Below, piece after piece: positions 17,804 to 27,151 of a stretch of 64,000 nucleotides of DNA. The DNA comes from Aquisalinus flavus (GTDB taxonomy: Bacteria; Pseudomonadota; Alphaproteobacteria; Caulobacterales; Parvularculaceae): the NCBI RefSeq assembly GCF_022559625.1, contig NZ_CP042288.1, forward strand, positions 124,001 to 188,000, in the 5' to 3' direction. The notes beneath the pieces are model-generated. The model did not search any database. It saw only the letters and a list, made by a program, of their open reading frames with translations, and was not told the DNA's origin. The translations under genes and the position numbers were made by a program. Position 1 is the first letter of the stretch. The number at the start of each line of letters is the position of its first letter.

Positions 17804-18709
17804 ATGCGAATCGCATGGATATTGGTTTTAATGGTGGCGGGGCTATCGGCTTGCGCCATTGATCCGTATCGCCCTCTCTATGAGTTTCTTCAACCGGTTG
17901 ACGATGAATCAGTCACTTCCAAGCGTCTGGATGCTCTCGGCTACCGGCCGCATGTCATCGGACGGAGTATAACCTATGCGACGTTGAGAAGACGCAATGA
18001 TGACGCGTCGGACGACTTCAAGACGATCACAGCGGTCGATAAGGACATTGCCTGTGCGCGACGGCATGGCTCACCGATCTTCGTGTCGGAAGAATATCAA
18101 GGCGATGTCACGCAGGCCTGTTCGTTGACTTCAGAACAGTTGGAGCGGCTTGAAGCCTATATTCCGTTGAAGTTTGACGACTTTCCGATCATTCTCGTTC
18201 CAGCCAATTACCGGTCGTATATTTACCAATGGCCGCGCGTGACGGTCAGCGACAGCGGGCTGTTGCTGAGGGTGTATGAAGATGGCAACGCCGACCCGAT
18301 GGCTTGGACCACCTTTTTTCACGAGCGTCATCACGCACAAGCCTATCTTGATTATCCAAGCGTGATGTTTTCACCGCGTCAGCGGATTTTCCTGGGAGAA
18401 ATCGAGGGCAATATTGTCGGCGACTGTGCTGCGGAGTTTTATGACCTCGATACGGCCAGAAACAGCACCGACATTTTCATCGATCCGCCAAGGGCTGACG
18501 AGATCAGACAAATCGCCAGCGTGCAGACGAAGCTATCGACATTCCTGTTCGAACGCCGCGGCAGAGGCGTCCCGCAGGAAATCCGCCGGCTCGACTGGTA
18601 CCGGCAGAACTCACCCAACATGACGGGAGCATGGCTCGCCGAATATCTGTCGAAACAGAATGGCGGCGCCTGCGACCTGCTCGAAAAGCTGACTACCGCC
18701 CGAGAATGA
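17804..18709 (+). CDS. Lipoprotein with HExxH motif, possible zinc metalloprotease
   Basis: 301 residues with a lipoprotein signal (MRIAWILVLMVAGLSAC, lipobox LSAC, Cys17). The mature protein contains FFHERHHAQAY, an HExxH zinc-binding motif at residues 173-177, followed after about 25 residues by EIEGNIVGDCAAEFYD (Glu199, Glu201 or Glu211 as a possible third ligand). This fits a gluzincin-like peptidase on the periplasmic side of a membrane; the enzymatic role is inference. Base composition is less G+C-rich than its neighbours, hinting at different ancestry. Its 3' end overlaps the convergent suhB gene by 17 bp. The family is not recognised. Confidence 0.75.
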   Translation: MRIAWILVLMVAGLSACAIDPYRPLYEFLQPVDDESVTSKRLDALGYRPHVIGRSITYATLRRRNDDASDDFKTITAVDKDIACARRHGSPIFVSEEYQGDVTQACSLTSEQLERLEAYIPLKFDDFPIILVPANYRSYIYQWPRVTVSDSGLLLRVYEDGNADPMAWTTFFHERHHAQAYLDYPSVMFSPRQRIFLGEIEGNIVGDCAAEFYDLDTARNSTDIFIDPPRADEIRQIASVQTKLSTFLFERRGRGVPQEIRRLDWYRQNSPNMTGAWLAEYLSKQNGGACDLLEKLTTARE

Positions 18710-19487
18710 TCTTCCGTGCCACGTCCTGCAATTCGCCATTGGTGGCGAGGACGGAGCCGGTCAGGTGCGGCTTGTCGTCCGTGCCATCGAGATGGCAGAC
18801 CATGCCGCCCGCCTCGCGCACCAGCACGATGCCGGCGGTCACGTCCCAGGCATTGATGCCGCGTTCCCAATAGGCATCGAAGCGGCCCTTGGCGACATAG
18901 GCGAGGTCGAGCGCCGCGGAGCCCATGCGCCGGGCGCCGGCGGTCTCTTTCGTCACGCGGTCGATCTCGTCCAGCACCGGCCCGCAATTCAGCTTGCCCT
19001 TGTAGGGCAGGCCGCAGCCGAACAGGCATTCGGTCAGGTCCTTCTTGTTCGACACCCGGATGCGGGTATCGTTGTGATAGGCGCCTTCGCCCTTCTCGGC
19101 ATAGAACAGGTCGTCCGTAATCGGATTATAGACGACACCGGCATAGGGCTGGCGGTCGCGCTCGAGGCCGATGGAGACCGAGCAATGCGGCAGCGAATGC
19201 AGGAAATTGGTCGTGCCGTCGAGCGGGTCGACGATGAAGCGGTTGGAATTGTCGCTGCCTTCGACCTCGCCGCGCTCTTCCATCAGAAAGCCGAATTTCG
19301 GGCGCGACCTGGACAGGGACTGGTAGATGATCTCCTCGGCGCGCAGATCGGCGGCGGAGACGAAATCCGCGGCGCCCTTGCGGCTGACCTGCAGGGCCTC
19401 GACCTCGTAGAAGTCGCGGCGCAGGGATTTGCCGGCCTCGCGGGCGGCGGTGATCATGACATTGAGGGTGGCGGACAGATGGGCCAT
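18693..19487 (-). CDS. suhB: Inositol monophosphatase family protein
   Basis: 264 residues. Metal- and substrate-binding motifs are present: LMEERGE (Glu ligands), IVDPLDGTTNFLHSLPHCSVSIGL (DPxDGTTNF signature) and WERGINAWDVTAGIVLVREAGG (WD motif). It hydrolyses inositol-1-phosphate or related sugar phosphates; SuhB-type members also help rRNA antitermination. The frame extends upstream to 19778, but ATG 19487 begins the conserved MAHLSATLNVMITAAREAG N-terminus and follows an A/G-rich site. The 208-bp gap to the divergent ligase gene at 19696 should hold both promoters. Confidence 0.93.
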   Translation of the reverse strand: MAHLSATLNVMITAAREAGKSLRRDFYEVEALQVSRKGAADFVSAADLRAEEIIYQSLSRSRPKFGFLMEERGEVEGSDNSNRFIVDPLDGTTNFLHSLPHCSVSIGLERDRQPYAGVVYNPITDDLFYAEKGEGAYHNDTRIRVSNKKDLTECLFGCGLPYKGKLNCGPVLDEIDRVTKETAGARRMGSAALDLAYVAKGRFDAYWERGINAWDVTAGIVLVREAGGMVCHLDGTDDKPHLTGSVLATNGELQDVARKIILGR

Positions 19488-19695
19488 TGCATTTTCTTTC
19501 GGGATCGGGAAGCTGCGGCGCACCATAACGCCAGATGCCTGCGGCGCAAGCCTTGATATGGCCGGCGCAAGTCCGGATATGGCTGGCTGATCCGGCCTAT
19601 TGCAGCCGATAACTGCGTTAAACCGTTTTGCGCGGCGGGCCGGTCGGTTACACTGCGGCTCAAAGCGACCCAATCCCCCAACGCGAAAGACAGAC

Positions 19696-21414
19696 ATGAC
19701 AGTTGCACCGATTACCGGCCCTGAATTGCAGGAAAAGATAGACGCCAAGCTGGTCGAAGGCGGCTTGTTCGCCACCATGCCGATGACCGTGCGCGGGGTC
19801 GACTATCCGCGCGTCTTTGCCGCCTCGAACATGTCCCTGCGCGATCTGATGGCGATGAAAGCCGCCGAGTTCAGGGATGCCGAGTTCATGGTCTATGAGG
19901 ATGAGCGCTATACGATCGGCGAGGTCTGGCAGAAGGCCTGCCGCCTCGCGCAGGTGCTGATCGCCGACTATGGCGTCAAGCCCGCCGACCGCGTCGTCAT
20001 CGCCATGCGCAACTATCCCGAATGGTGCATCGCCTATCTCGGCATCATCGCCGCCGGCGCCACCGTCGTGCCGCTCAATGCGTGGTGGCGGGAGGAGGAG
20101 CTGCATTACGGCATGCGCGATTGCGCGGCGCGGCTCGTCATCGGCGATGCCAAGCGCCTTGGCTATCTCGCCCCCGTGAAGGAAGAAATGGGCCTGACCT
20201 TCATCGCCGCGCGCGAGCCGTCGGAGCATGCCGATGCCGATCTTGCCGACCTGATCGCGAACGCGCCGTCAGCGGACATGCCGCAGGTCGCCATCGATGC
20301 CGACAGCGATTTCTGCATTCTGTACACGTCAGGCTCCACCGGAAGGCCGAAGGGCGCGATGCTGACCCATCGCAGCGTCATCAACGCCATCCTGTCCTGG
20401 TCCTTCCTGCAGCAGGTGGTCAACGAGCTGCGCCCCGATGCCAGGATCATTGTCGAAAATGCGGTGATCCTTTTGTCGCTGCCGCTGTTCCACGTCACCG
20501 CCTCGCATTCGGTCTTTCTCCTGTCCTGGCTGACCGGGCGCAAGATCGTGTTCATGTATCGCTGGGATGTCGATGAGGCGCTGCGCCTGATCAGGCAGGA
20601 AAGGGTGACCAACCTTGCCGTCGTGCCGACCCAGTCGCATGAGGTGATCGAGCACGCGAAAGAAGGCGATCTCGACACGGTCACCGATATCGTGACCGGC
20701 GGCGCGAAGCGGCCCGCCCACCACGTCGCCGAGATGACGGACAAATTCCCGAAAGTACGCGCTTCCTCCGGCTACGGACTGACGGAGACCAATGCGCTTG
20801 GCTGTCATAACGGTCTCAGCGAATATATCGCAAAGCCTGATTCAGCGGGCCGCCCTGTGCCCCCCGTCACCGAATTCAGGATACTGAACGAAAAGCTGGA
20901 AGAGCTGCCGACCGGCGAGGTCGGCGAGATCTGCATCAAGTCGCCCGCCACCTTCCGTGGCTATCTGGCGATGCCCGACGAGACCGAAAAGGCGTTGACG
21001 AAAGATGGCTGGTTCCGCACCGGCGACCTCGGCAAGCTCGACGAGGAGGGCTTTCTCTATATCGTCGACCGCCTCAAGGAGCTGATCATCCGCGGCGGCG
21101 AGAATGTCTCCTGCCTCGAGGTCGAGAACGAAATCTACAAGTTTGACGGCGTGCAGGAAACGGCGGTCTTCGGCGTGCCGGACGACAGGATGGGCGAGGT
21201 CGTCGGCGCCGTCGTCTATGCCGGCGAGGGCAAGACCCTCGATCCGCAGGCGCTGCGCGATTTCATGCTGCAGCATGTCGCCGCTTTCAAAGTGCCGGAG
21301 AAGATCTGGATCTCGCCGCAGAAACTGCCGCGCGGATCGACCGACAAGCTCGACAAGAAATTCATCGCGAAAACGGCGATCCAGTTCCCGCCGCATCTGG
21401 ATGCAACGAAGTGA
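19696..21414 (+). CDS. AMP-dependent acyl-CoA synthetase (class I adenylate-forming enzyme)
   Basis: 572 residues. Motifs in order: YTSGSTGRPKGAMLTHR (phosphate-binding loop), SGYGLTETNALG, GWFRTGDLGKLDEEGFLYIVDRLKELIIRGGENVS (hinge) and PRGSTDKLDKKF (catalytic Lys region). It activates a carboxylic acid, probably a fatty or branched acid, as acyl-AMP and then acyl-CoA. ATG 19696 (after GAAAGACAGAC) is preferred over the longer frame from 19600. The downstream PaaI-type thioesterase overlaps its stop, which suggests a catabolic or acyl-CoA recycling pair. Confidence 0.9.
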   Translation: MTVAPITGPELQEKIDAKLVEGGLFATMPMTVRGVDYPRVFAASNMSLRDLMAMKAAEFRDAEFMVYEDERYTIGEVWQKACRLAQVLIADYGVKPADRVVIAMRNYPEWCIAYLGIIAAGATVVPLNAWWREEELHYGMRDCAARLVIGDAKRLGYLAPVKEEMGLTFIAAREPSEHADADLADLIANAPSADMPQVAIDADSDFCILYTSGSTGRPKGAMLTHRSVINAILSWSFLQQVVNELRPDARIIVENAVILLSLPLFHVTASHSVFLLSWLTGRKIVFMYRWDVDEALRLIRQERVTNLAVVPTQSHEVIEHAKEGDLDTVTDIVTGGAKRPAHHVAEMTDKFPKVRASSGYGLTETNALGCHNGLSEYIAKPDSAGRPVPPVTEFRILNEKLEELPTGEVGEICIKSPATFRGYLAMPDETEKALTKDGWFRTGDLGKLDEEGFLYIVDRLKELIIRGGENVSCLEVENEIYKFDGVQETAVFGVPDDRMGEVVGAVVYAGEGKTLDPQALRDFMLQHVAAFKVPEKIWISPQKLPRGSTDKLDKKFIAKTAIQFPPHLDATK

Positions 21415-21875
21415 GCCAGACGCCTGACGACACGCGCGAGCCGCTCGTCAGCCGCGAGGCGCTGTCCTATGTGGTCTCGCAGCAGACCTTCACCAGCTGG
21501 ACCGGCGTGACGGTCAACAGGGTCGCGTACGGAGCGGTCGAGCTGGCAATGCCGTTCCGGCGCGAGGACATGGCCCAGCATCACGGCTTCCTGCACGGGG
21601 CGATGATCGGCTTTCTCGTCGACAATGTCTGCGCCTATACCGCTGCGACCGTGGTCGGCGATGTGCTGACGGCGCAATATTCGGTGAATTTCCTGCGGCC
21701 CGGCATTGGCGAGACCTTCATCGCCCGTGGCCGGATGGTCTCCCGCTCCAGACGGCAGGTCGTGGTCCGGGCGGATATCTTCGCCGTGAAGGATGGCGCG
21801 GAAAAACTCATCGCCATTGGCGATTCCGTGGTCATGCCGGCGGGCGAGCGCAATGAAGTCCGCGATCTGAAATAG
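21411..21875 (+). CDS. PaaI-family hotdog thioesterase
   Basis: 154 residues with the hotdog-fold core HHGFLHGAMIGFLVDNVCAYTAATVVGDVLTAQYSVNFLRPG, as in PaaI/YbgC-type acyl-CoA thioesterases; the helix HG and D residues are the usual active-site positions. The GTG start at 21411 overlaps the ligase stop (GTGA), so the two are translationally coupled. It likely releases acyl groups from CoA to prevent CoA trapping. Confidence 0.88.
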   Translation: MSQTPDDTREPLVSREALSYVVSQQTFTSWTGVTVNRVAYGAVELAMPFRREDMAQHHGFLHGAMIGFLVDNVCAYTAATVVGDVLTAQYSVNFLRPGIGETFIARGRMVSRSRRQVVVRADIFAVKDGAEKLIAIGDSVVMPAGERNEVRDLK

Positions 21876-21890
21876 TCACCCCCGCCACTA

Positions 21891-22835
21891 TCAGCCCCTG
21901 CGATGAGCGCTGCGATAGGTCTTCAGGAGCGCGTCGGTATCGACCTGGGTATAGCGCTGCGTCGCGGCGAGCGACGAATGACCGAGCAGCTCCTGCAGCG
22001 CGCGCAGATCAGCGCCCTCGCCGAGCAGATGCGTCGCAAAGGAGTGGCGCAGGGCGTGGGGCGTGACGGTGGCGGGCAGGCCGAGGCCACGGCGCAGTTT
22101 CGCGGTCAGTTCCTGTGCCATGCGCGGCGTCATCGCGCGGCCGGTCTTCGACCAGAACAGCGGCGGGGCGTCACCATCCCATCGCGCGATGAAGTGTTGG
22201 GCAATTTCGTCCGCAAGCACCGTCTTGCGATAGAAGGCTATCGCGCGTTGCACCTGCGGCAGCACCGGCAACATGCGCGACTTCGAGCCCTTGCCGGTGA
22301 CGGTCAGGCTGGTGCCCATATCGCCCTCGGCCCAGGACAGATCCAGCGCCTCCGACACACGCAGCCCCATGCCATAGAGCAGGGTCAGCAGCGCAACGTC
22401 GCGGGCGCTTTCCCAGCCCTTTTCAGGGACGGCGGCACTGTCGATCATCGCGTCCATGTCGGGGCGGGTCAGCGGCTTGGGCAGGCGCGGCGGCAGCTTG
22501 GGCGAGCGCAGGGCGGCGAGCGCCGGATTGGTCATCCCGCTCTCCTTGCGCAGAAAGCGGTAGAACGACTTGATCGCCGACAAATCGAGCCGCAGGGTCT
22601 GCGCCGTCAGGCCTTCGCCCTTGCGCAGGGCAAGGAAAGCGCGGAAGTCCCGCGTCTCCAGCGTGCCGAAGGTTGCGCCGGTGATCGCCTCGCCCAGATG
22701 GCCGCTCAGGAAATCGGTGAACAGGTCCAGCGAATGCAGATAGTTGCGCGCCGTGCGCGGGCTCATGCGCCGCTCGGTATCGAGCCAGCGGGCATAGTCG
22801 GCGCGCAGGAGGACGAAGGGCCGGGCAGTGCTCAT
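21891..22835 (-). CDS. xerC: Tyrosine recombinase XerC
   Basis: 314 residues: an N-terminal SAM-like DNA-binding domain (about 1-105) and a catalytic domain with the complete residue set Arg159, Lys182, His260, Arg263, His286 and nucleophile Tyr295 (TQRYTQVDT). It resolves chromosome dimers at dif with XerD. ATG 22835 gives a normal XerC length; the frame extends to 22916. No attachment site or phage gene is next to it, so it is the housekeeping recombinase rather than an integrase. Confidence 0.92.
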   Translation of the reverse strand: MSTARPFVLLRADYARWLDTERRMSPRTARNYLHSLDLFTDFLSGHLGEAITGATFGTLETRDFRAFLALRKGEGLTAQTLRLDLSAIKSFYRFLRKESGMTNPALAALRSPKLPPRLPKPLTRPDMDAMIDSAAVPEKGWESARDVALLTLLYGMGLRVSEALDLSWAEGDMGTSLTVTGKGSKSRMLPVLPQVQRAIAFYRKTVLADEIAQHFIARWDGDAPPLFWSKTGRAMTPRMAQELTAKLRRGLGLPATVTPHALRHSFATHLLGEGADLRALQELLGHSSLAATQRYTQVDTDALLKTYRSAHRRG

Positions 22836-22965
22836 GGCGCGATCAGACCAGCTTGTGGTTAACCCGTCCTTAAGGCGTTCCGGCGGCCCGTTCGAGGCGT
22901 CGATTGACCGCCTCATGGCGCATCAATATAGGATAGCGGGTTGAACTCCCGGGGAAGGTCTCGTT

Positions 22966-24072
22966 TTGCGTCATCAGGATAATTTTACCAAGCAGCCGGT
23001 GTGGAAGAAGCTCTGGCCGTTTCTGGCCTGGCTGGCCTTGTTCTATACCGTCTGGCTGACGGTCGTGACGGGGTTCGGGTTCTGGGACGAGGTGTTCTCC
23101 CATTGGCCGATATCCCTTGCCATGATGGCCGGCTCGTACTTTGCCGGATCGACGCCGATGGGCGGTGGGACGGTCGGTTTCCCCGTGCTCGTGCTGCTGT
23201 TTGACCAGCCGGCGTCCCTCGGCAGGAGTTTTGGCCTCGCCGTCCAGTCCATCGGCATGGTTTCTGCCAGCATATACATTCTGGCGGCTCGCCGTCCGAT
23301 CGATCTGCGCCTGCTGCGCCCGGCGCTTGTGGGAACGCTGATCGGCACGCCGCTGGGGGCTGCCTTCATTGCGCCCTATGCGCCAGATCTGGCCGTGAAG
23401 CTGATCTTCGCCGTCGTCTGGGCCGGGTTCGGGGTCATCCATTTCCTCAAGCTCGGCGCCATCCTGAAGCCGGATGGCACGCGCGACCCCCATGGCACGT
23501 TCGATGCGCCCATCGGCCTCGCCATCGGTCTGACCGGCGGCATCGTTGCCTCGCTCACCGGAGTCGGCATCGACATGATGATCTATGCCGTGCTCGTGCT
23601 GTTCTATCGCGAGGACCTGAAGATCGCGATCCCGACCTCGGTCATCCTGATGGCGGCAACCTCGGTCATCGGCATCTTCAGCAATATTCTGCTGTCGAAG
23701 ATCAATCCGGACCTGTACTACCTGTCGCCGGAAGTGGCCTGGAATTTCCTCGCCGCCGCGCCGGTCGTGGCCCTCGGCGCACCGCTCGGGGCCATCGTCG
23801 TAAACCGGCTGCCGCGCGCGCCGACATTGCTGATCGTCTGTACGCTGTGTATCGTGCAATATGTCTGGACGGTCCTGAAGGAACAGGTCTCCCTGCCGGT
23901 CTTCGCGCTGTCCCTCGGCGGGATTGTCCTGATGAACGTGATGTTCCTCTGGCTTTTCAAGATGGGCGAGCGGAACACGCACCGCGTCAGGCGCGTCAGT
24001 GGCGATGCTGTCCAGGCAGGTCTTGCGGCAAACGATCCTGACGGTAAAGGCGATCCCGCGTCTGTCGGGTGA
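22966..24072 (+). CDS. TauE/SafE-family anion exporter
   Basis: 368 residues with about 8-9 membrane helices in two internally related halves: SYFAGSTPMGGGTVGFPVLVLLF in the first and GLTGGIVASLTGVGIDMMIYAVLVLFY in the second, the typical TauE/SafE repeat. Members move sulfite, sulfoacetate or related organic anions. The start is TTG at 22966, supported by GGGGAAGG 7 bp upstream (22951-22958). The charged C-terminal tail (about 335-368) is unusual in length. No sulfur genes are adjacent, so the substrate is open. Confidence 0.85.
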   Translation: MRHQDNFTKQPVWKKLWPFLAWLALFYTVWLTVVTGFGFWDEVFSHWPISLAMMAGSYFAGSTPMGGGTVGFPVLVLLFDQPASLGRSFGLAVQSIGMVSASIYILAARRPIDLRLLRPALVGTLIGTPLGAAFIAPYAPDLAVKLIFAVVWAGFGVIHFLKLGAILKPDGTRDPHGTFDAPIGLAIGLTGGIVASLTGVGIDMMIYAVLVLFYREDLKIAIPTSVILMAATSVIGIFSNILLSKINPDLYYLSPEVAWNFLAAAPVVALGAPLGAIVVNRLPRAPTLLIVCTLCIVQYVWTVLKEQVSLPVFALSLGGIVLMNVMFLWLFKMGERNTHRVRRVSGDAVQAGLAANDPDGKGDPASVG

Positions 24073-24669
24073 TTACTGACCCAGCTTGGTCATCAGGTAT
24101 TGCGCGTCCTTCATATAGGATGCCGAGACCTGGTCGAGCGTATCGAGTGCCTTGTCGAGCTTGCCGAGTATGCGCGCAACCTCTGCCGTATCGGCAAAGC
24201 CTTCGACCGGCGGTGGCAGATCGATGCTGTCGCTGGACAGGCTGAGGCGGGTCGGAAAGACGGTATAGCTGCTGGTCGCATTCAGTGTCGCGGTGATCCC
24301 TTCCGCCGAGGGTCCGAGCAGGGCCGAGGCTTCTTCCTCGGCGCCGTCGATCAGCCTTTCGATGGCATTGCGCAGCTCGTCATATTGTTCGGCCAGCAGG
24401 GCGCGGCCGGCAAGATCCTCGATCACATTGGCCCGCAGCACCAGGTGGCAGGCTTCGACGATCACGTCGCGCAGCTGGTCGAGCAGGTAGAAGGACGCCT
24501 CGATCGCGCGCAGCGTATGGCGTAGATCCTGGCTCTGGCGGGCGGCGGGTTTTTCGGCGGATTTGAGCGGATTGTTCAGCGCCCGCGCCAGCGACCGCAT
24601 GACATCACCGGCTTCCTGTTCCGGTGTTTTCAGGGCTGCCGCACTTTCCTGGCGCTTTCTGCCGATCAC
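24073..24669 (-). CDS. Flagellin-like helical protein
   Basis: 198 residues, mostly helical. The middle and C-terminus read like a degenerate flagellin D0/D1 region: AEQYDELRNAIERLIDGAEEEASALLG, then a short beta-rich stretch (ITATLNATSSYTVFPTRLSL), then ILGKLDKALDTLDQVSASYMKDAQYLMTKL, in the same order as in alphaproteobacterial flagellins. An N-terminal basic tail and long linker replace the usual flagellin start. The GTG start at 24669 has GGAG 6 bp upstream. No flagellar genes flank it. The flagellin relationship is pattern recognition, not a search result. Confidence 0.65.
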   Translation of the reverse strand: MIGRKRQESAAALKTPEQEAGDVMRSLARALNNPLKSAEKPAARQSQDLRHTLRAIEASFYLLDQLRDVIVEACHLVLRANVIEDLAGRALLAEQYDELRNAIERLIDGAEEEASALLGPSAEGITATLNATSSYTVFPTRLSLSSDSIDLPPPVEGFADTAEVARILGKLDKALDTLDQVSASYMKDAQYLMTKLGQ

Positions 24670-24755
24670 GATACACTCCGCTACAACGTGAGCCTTATCA
24701 ATATCGCAACATTCGTTTAAGCGGCGTTAAGACGGTCTGCAGGCACGGGTCAGGC

Positions 24756-24992
24756 TCAGTCCCGGTCCTTTTTCTTCTTGTCTTTCTTGCCGCTCTGGTC
24801 GCCTGGCATGATCGCGTCAACCGTGCCGCCGACAACCGCGCCGCCGGTCTTTGCCGTTGTGCCGATCACGGCCCCGGTCACCTCGACACCGGCCTCCACC
24901 GTTTCGCCGACGGCATTGATGGCAGCGCCGGCAAGGCAGCCGTTCAGCAAGAGCAGGGCGGGGGCGGCAAAGAGAATGGGTGTGATGCGCAT
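24756..24992 (-). CDS. Small lipoprotein
   Basis: 78 residues. A signal peptide ends in the lipobox LLNGC (Cys19), followed by a small-residue-rich helix (AGAAINAVGETVEAGVEVTGAVIGTTAKTGGAVVGGTVDAI), which resembles the short Gly/Ala/Val-rich lipoproteins common in proteobacteria. A Lys-rich tail (KKDKKKKDRD) ends the protein. Probably outer-membrane or periplasm-anchored; function unknown. Confidence 0.7.
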   Translation of the reverse strand: MRITPILFAAPALLLLNGCLAGAAINAVGETVEAGVEVTGAVIGTTAKTGGAVVGGTVDAIMPGDQSGKKDKKKKDRD

Positions 24993-25036
24993 GGGCCCAC
25001 ACTGTCACGCTGACGGTTTAAAATCAATAAACCGGA

Positions 25037-27151
25037 TCAGTCGGTAACGGGTGACGGACGGCGGAACAAAGACGCGCGTCCTTCCAGCAGCCAGCCGATG
25101 ACGAGCAGCCCGCCGATCAGCGCCAGCCACAGCCACGCCGGCGCAAGCGGACGGGCGCTGACGGAATCGAGCCTTTCGGCATCGCGGTCGATGATCCCGG
25201 CCCAGCCCGAATCCGAGCCTCGCCCGGACGCCGGTCGGCCTTCGCGGACCTGGCGGATGGAGGGGACGCGGACGGTATCCTCGCCCTGGCGGACCGAGTA
25301 GAGCCCGCCGCCGCTCGCCTCGACCAGCGGGGCAAGATAATCATCCGTAGCCAGAACACGAGCGAATTCGGGCGGGGCGGCAAGGCCCAGCGCCGTCACA
25401 TCGAACAGGGAACGTCCGTCGGCCGCCTCGGTCGTGACGGTATAGAGGCCGGGCTCTGCCCCTTCATAAATCGCCGACCATTCGCCGGGGCCGTCTTCTT
25501 CCAGGTCCAGCGTCACGCTTTCCTCGCTCGGCAGGCGCAGAGCTACCGGCTCGACCGCGTCTTCCATGGTCCGGCGCGAGATCGAGATCCGTCCATTCTC
25601 CGCATCGGCGGCGAGGATGACGGAGTCTTCTTCCAGTTCCGGCTCCTTCATCAGCCAGTGGACGAGACGGCGCAGCATTTCCCGGTGCGGGCCGCCGCCG
25701 TCGAAATTTCTCGCCCATAGCCAGACATGGTCCGACAGCAGCAGGCCGACACGGCCATCGCCGACCCGGTCGAGAATCATCAACGGCGCTCCCGAGGGCG
25801 TCTCCATCAGCGTGCGGCCGGCGCGCGGCGTCACCCCGATGACCCGCAGCCAGCGGCCCCAATCGCCGGCATCGTCCAGCGTCGCGGTCACTGGATGGCG
25901 CTGGCCATCATCGCTCAGCATGGGAACGAAAGGCTCATTCCCGATCTCGCCATTGGGCAGGGCGGGCAGGATATAGGCGAGGTTGCGGCGCCCGGCGAGA
26001 GAGGACTCGCCGATGAATTCCGGGCCGGAGGCGATCAGCATCGCACCGCCATTCTCGACATAGCGCGAGATATTGTCGAAATGCAGCGGGCTCATCACGC
26101 CGCGATAGGTATAGCGGTCGAAGATCAGCACATCGAACTGGTCGAGTTTCTCGAGGAACAGCTCATTCTCCGGAAAGCGGATCAGGGCGAGGTCCTCCAC
26201 CGGCGCGACGCGCGGCTTCGTCGCCGGCTTGAGGATGGTGAAATGGATCAGGTCGACCGCGGGGTCGGACTTCAGGAGGTTGCGCCAGACGCGCTCACCG
26301 GCATGGGGCTCGCCGGAGACGAGCAGCACGCGCAACCGGTCGCGGATGACCGAGATCTGGATCACGGCGCGGTTATTGCGCGTCGTCAGCTCGCCATCGA
26401 CGCTGTCGGCGATCAGCTCGATCACGGTCTTGCCCGGACGCGGCAGGGGCGCGGTCAGGGTCAGTTCCTCGCCGACCTGCACCGTGCGGCTGACGACTTC
26501 CTCGCCATTGACGCGCAGATAGACATTGGCATTGCCGCCATCGAAACCGTAATCGGCGACCTTGAACCGGATTTCCGCCTCCTCGTTGACGATACCGAAG
26601 CGCGGCGCGCTGAGGATTTCAACGACCCGGTCCTGCTCGTCCTCGCGGCCGGTCAGCATCAGGTGGACGGGCGCGGTGATGCCGAGGCTCCGGGCGGTGG
26701 GGATGTCGTCCGCGCTCTGGCCGTCGGTGACGACGAAGACGCCGGAGAGCTGGCCGCGCGGCACATCGGCAAGGCCGGAAGAAATCGCCTCGCCAAGGCG
26801 GGTTTCCTGGCGGCCATCGACATTGACCTCGCGCACTTCGATGTCCGGCAGATTGGCGAGCCGCTGGCGCAGAACCTCCACGGCCTCAGCCGTCACCGCG
26901 TCCCGTCCGTCGAGCTCCTGGCTGGCGCTGGTATCGGTGACGATGAGGGCGATATCGGGCAGGGGCGTGGTCGTCTCCTGCAACAGGCGCGGCTGGGCCA
27001 GCAGCACCAGCAGCCCGGCCAGCGCGGCGAGGCGGAACAGGCCGCCGACCGGCGACCGGATGATCATGGAGAGCGCGACAAGGCCGCTTGCTGCGGCGAG
27101 CGCCCACAACCAGGCCAGCGGGATCATCGGGGCGAACACCAGGCCGCTCAT
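25037..27151 (-). CDS. Large membrane protein with vWA-like and glutamine-amidotransferase-like region
   Basis: 704 residues. Two N-terminal helices (PLAWLWALAAASGLVALSMII, FRLAALAGLLVLLAQPRLL) precede a region starting ALIVTDTSASQELDGRD that looks like a degenerate von Willebrand A fold, then beta-rich domains and a Rossmann-like part (VLIFDRYTYRGVMSPLHFDNISRYVENGGAMLIASG) as in membrane proteins of the COG5426 type. One C-terminal helix (AWLWLALIGGLLVIGWLLEG). ATG 27151 overlaps the upstream DUF4159 gene (ATGA). Last gene of the moxR cluster; likely a periplasmic scaffold or chaperone component. Confidence 0.75.
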   Translation of the reverse strand: MSGLVFAPMIPLAWLWALAAASGLVALSMIIRSPVGGLFRLAALAGLLVLLAQPRLLQETTTPLPDIALIVTDTSASQELDGRDAVTAEAVEVLRQRLANLPDIEVREVNVDGRQETRLGEAISSGLADVPRGQLSGVFVVTDGQSADDIPTARSLGITAPVHLMLTGREDEQDRVVEILSAPRFGIVNEEAEIRFKVADYGFDGGNANVYLRVNGEEVVSRTVQVGEELTLTAPLPRPGKTVIELIADSVDGELTTRNNRAVIQISVIRDRLRVLLVSGEPHAGERVWRNLLKSDPAVDLIHFTILKPATKPRVAPVEDLALIRFPENELFLEKLDQFDVLIFDRYTYRGVMSPLHFDNISRYVENGGAMLIASGPEFIGESSLAGRRNLAYILPALPNGEIGNEPFVPMLSDDGQRHPVTATLDDAGDWGRWLRVIGVTPRAGRTLMETPSGAPLMILDRVGDGRVGLLLSDHVWLWARNFDGGGPHREMLRRLVHWLMKEPELEEDSVILAADAENGRISISRRTMEDAVEPVALRLPSEESVTLDLEEDGPGEWSAIYEGAEPGLYTVTTEAADGRSLFDVTALGLAAPPEFARVLATDDYLAPLVEASGGGLYSVRQGEDTVRVPSIRQVREGRPASGRGSDSGWAGIIDRDAERLDSVSARPLAPAWLWLALIGGLLVIGWLLEGRASLFRRPSPVTD

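Noticed and set aside
21891-22835. XerC as integrase of a genomic island
   Set aside because: Length and motifs match housekeeping XerC; no attachment repeats or cargo lie beside it.
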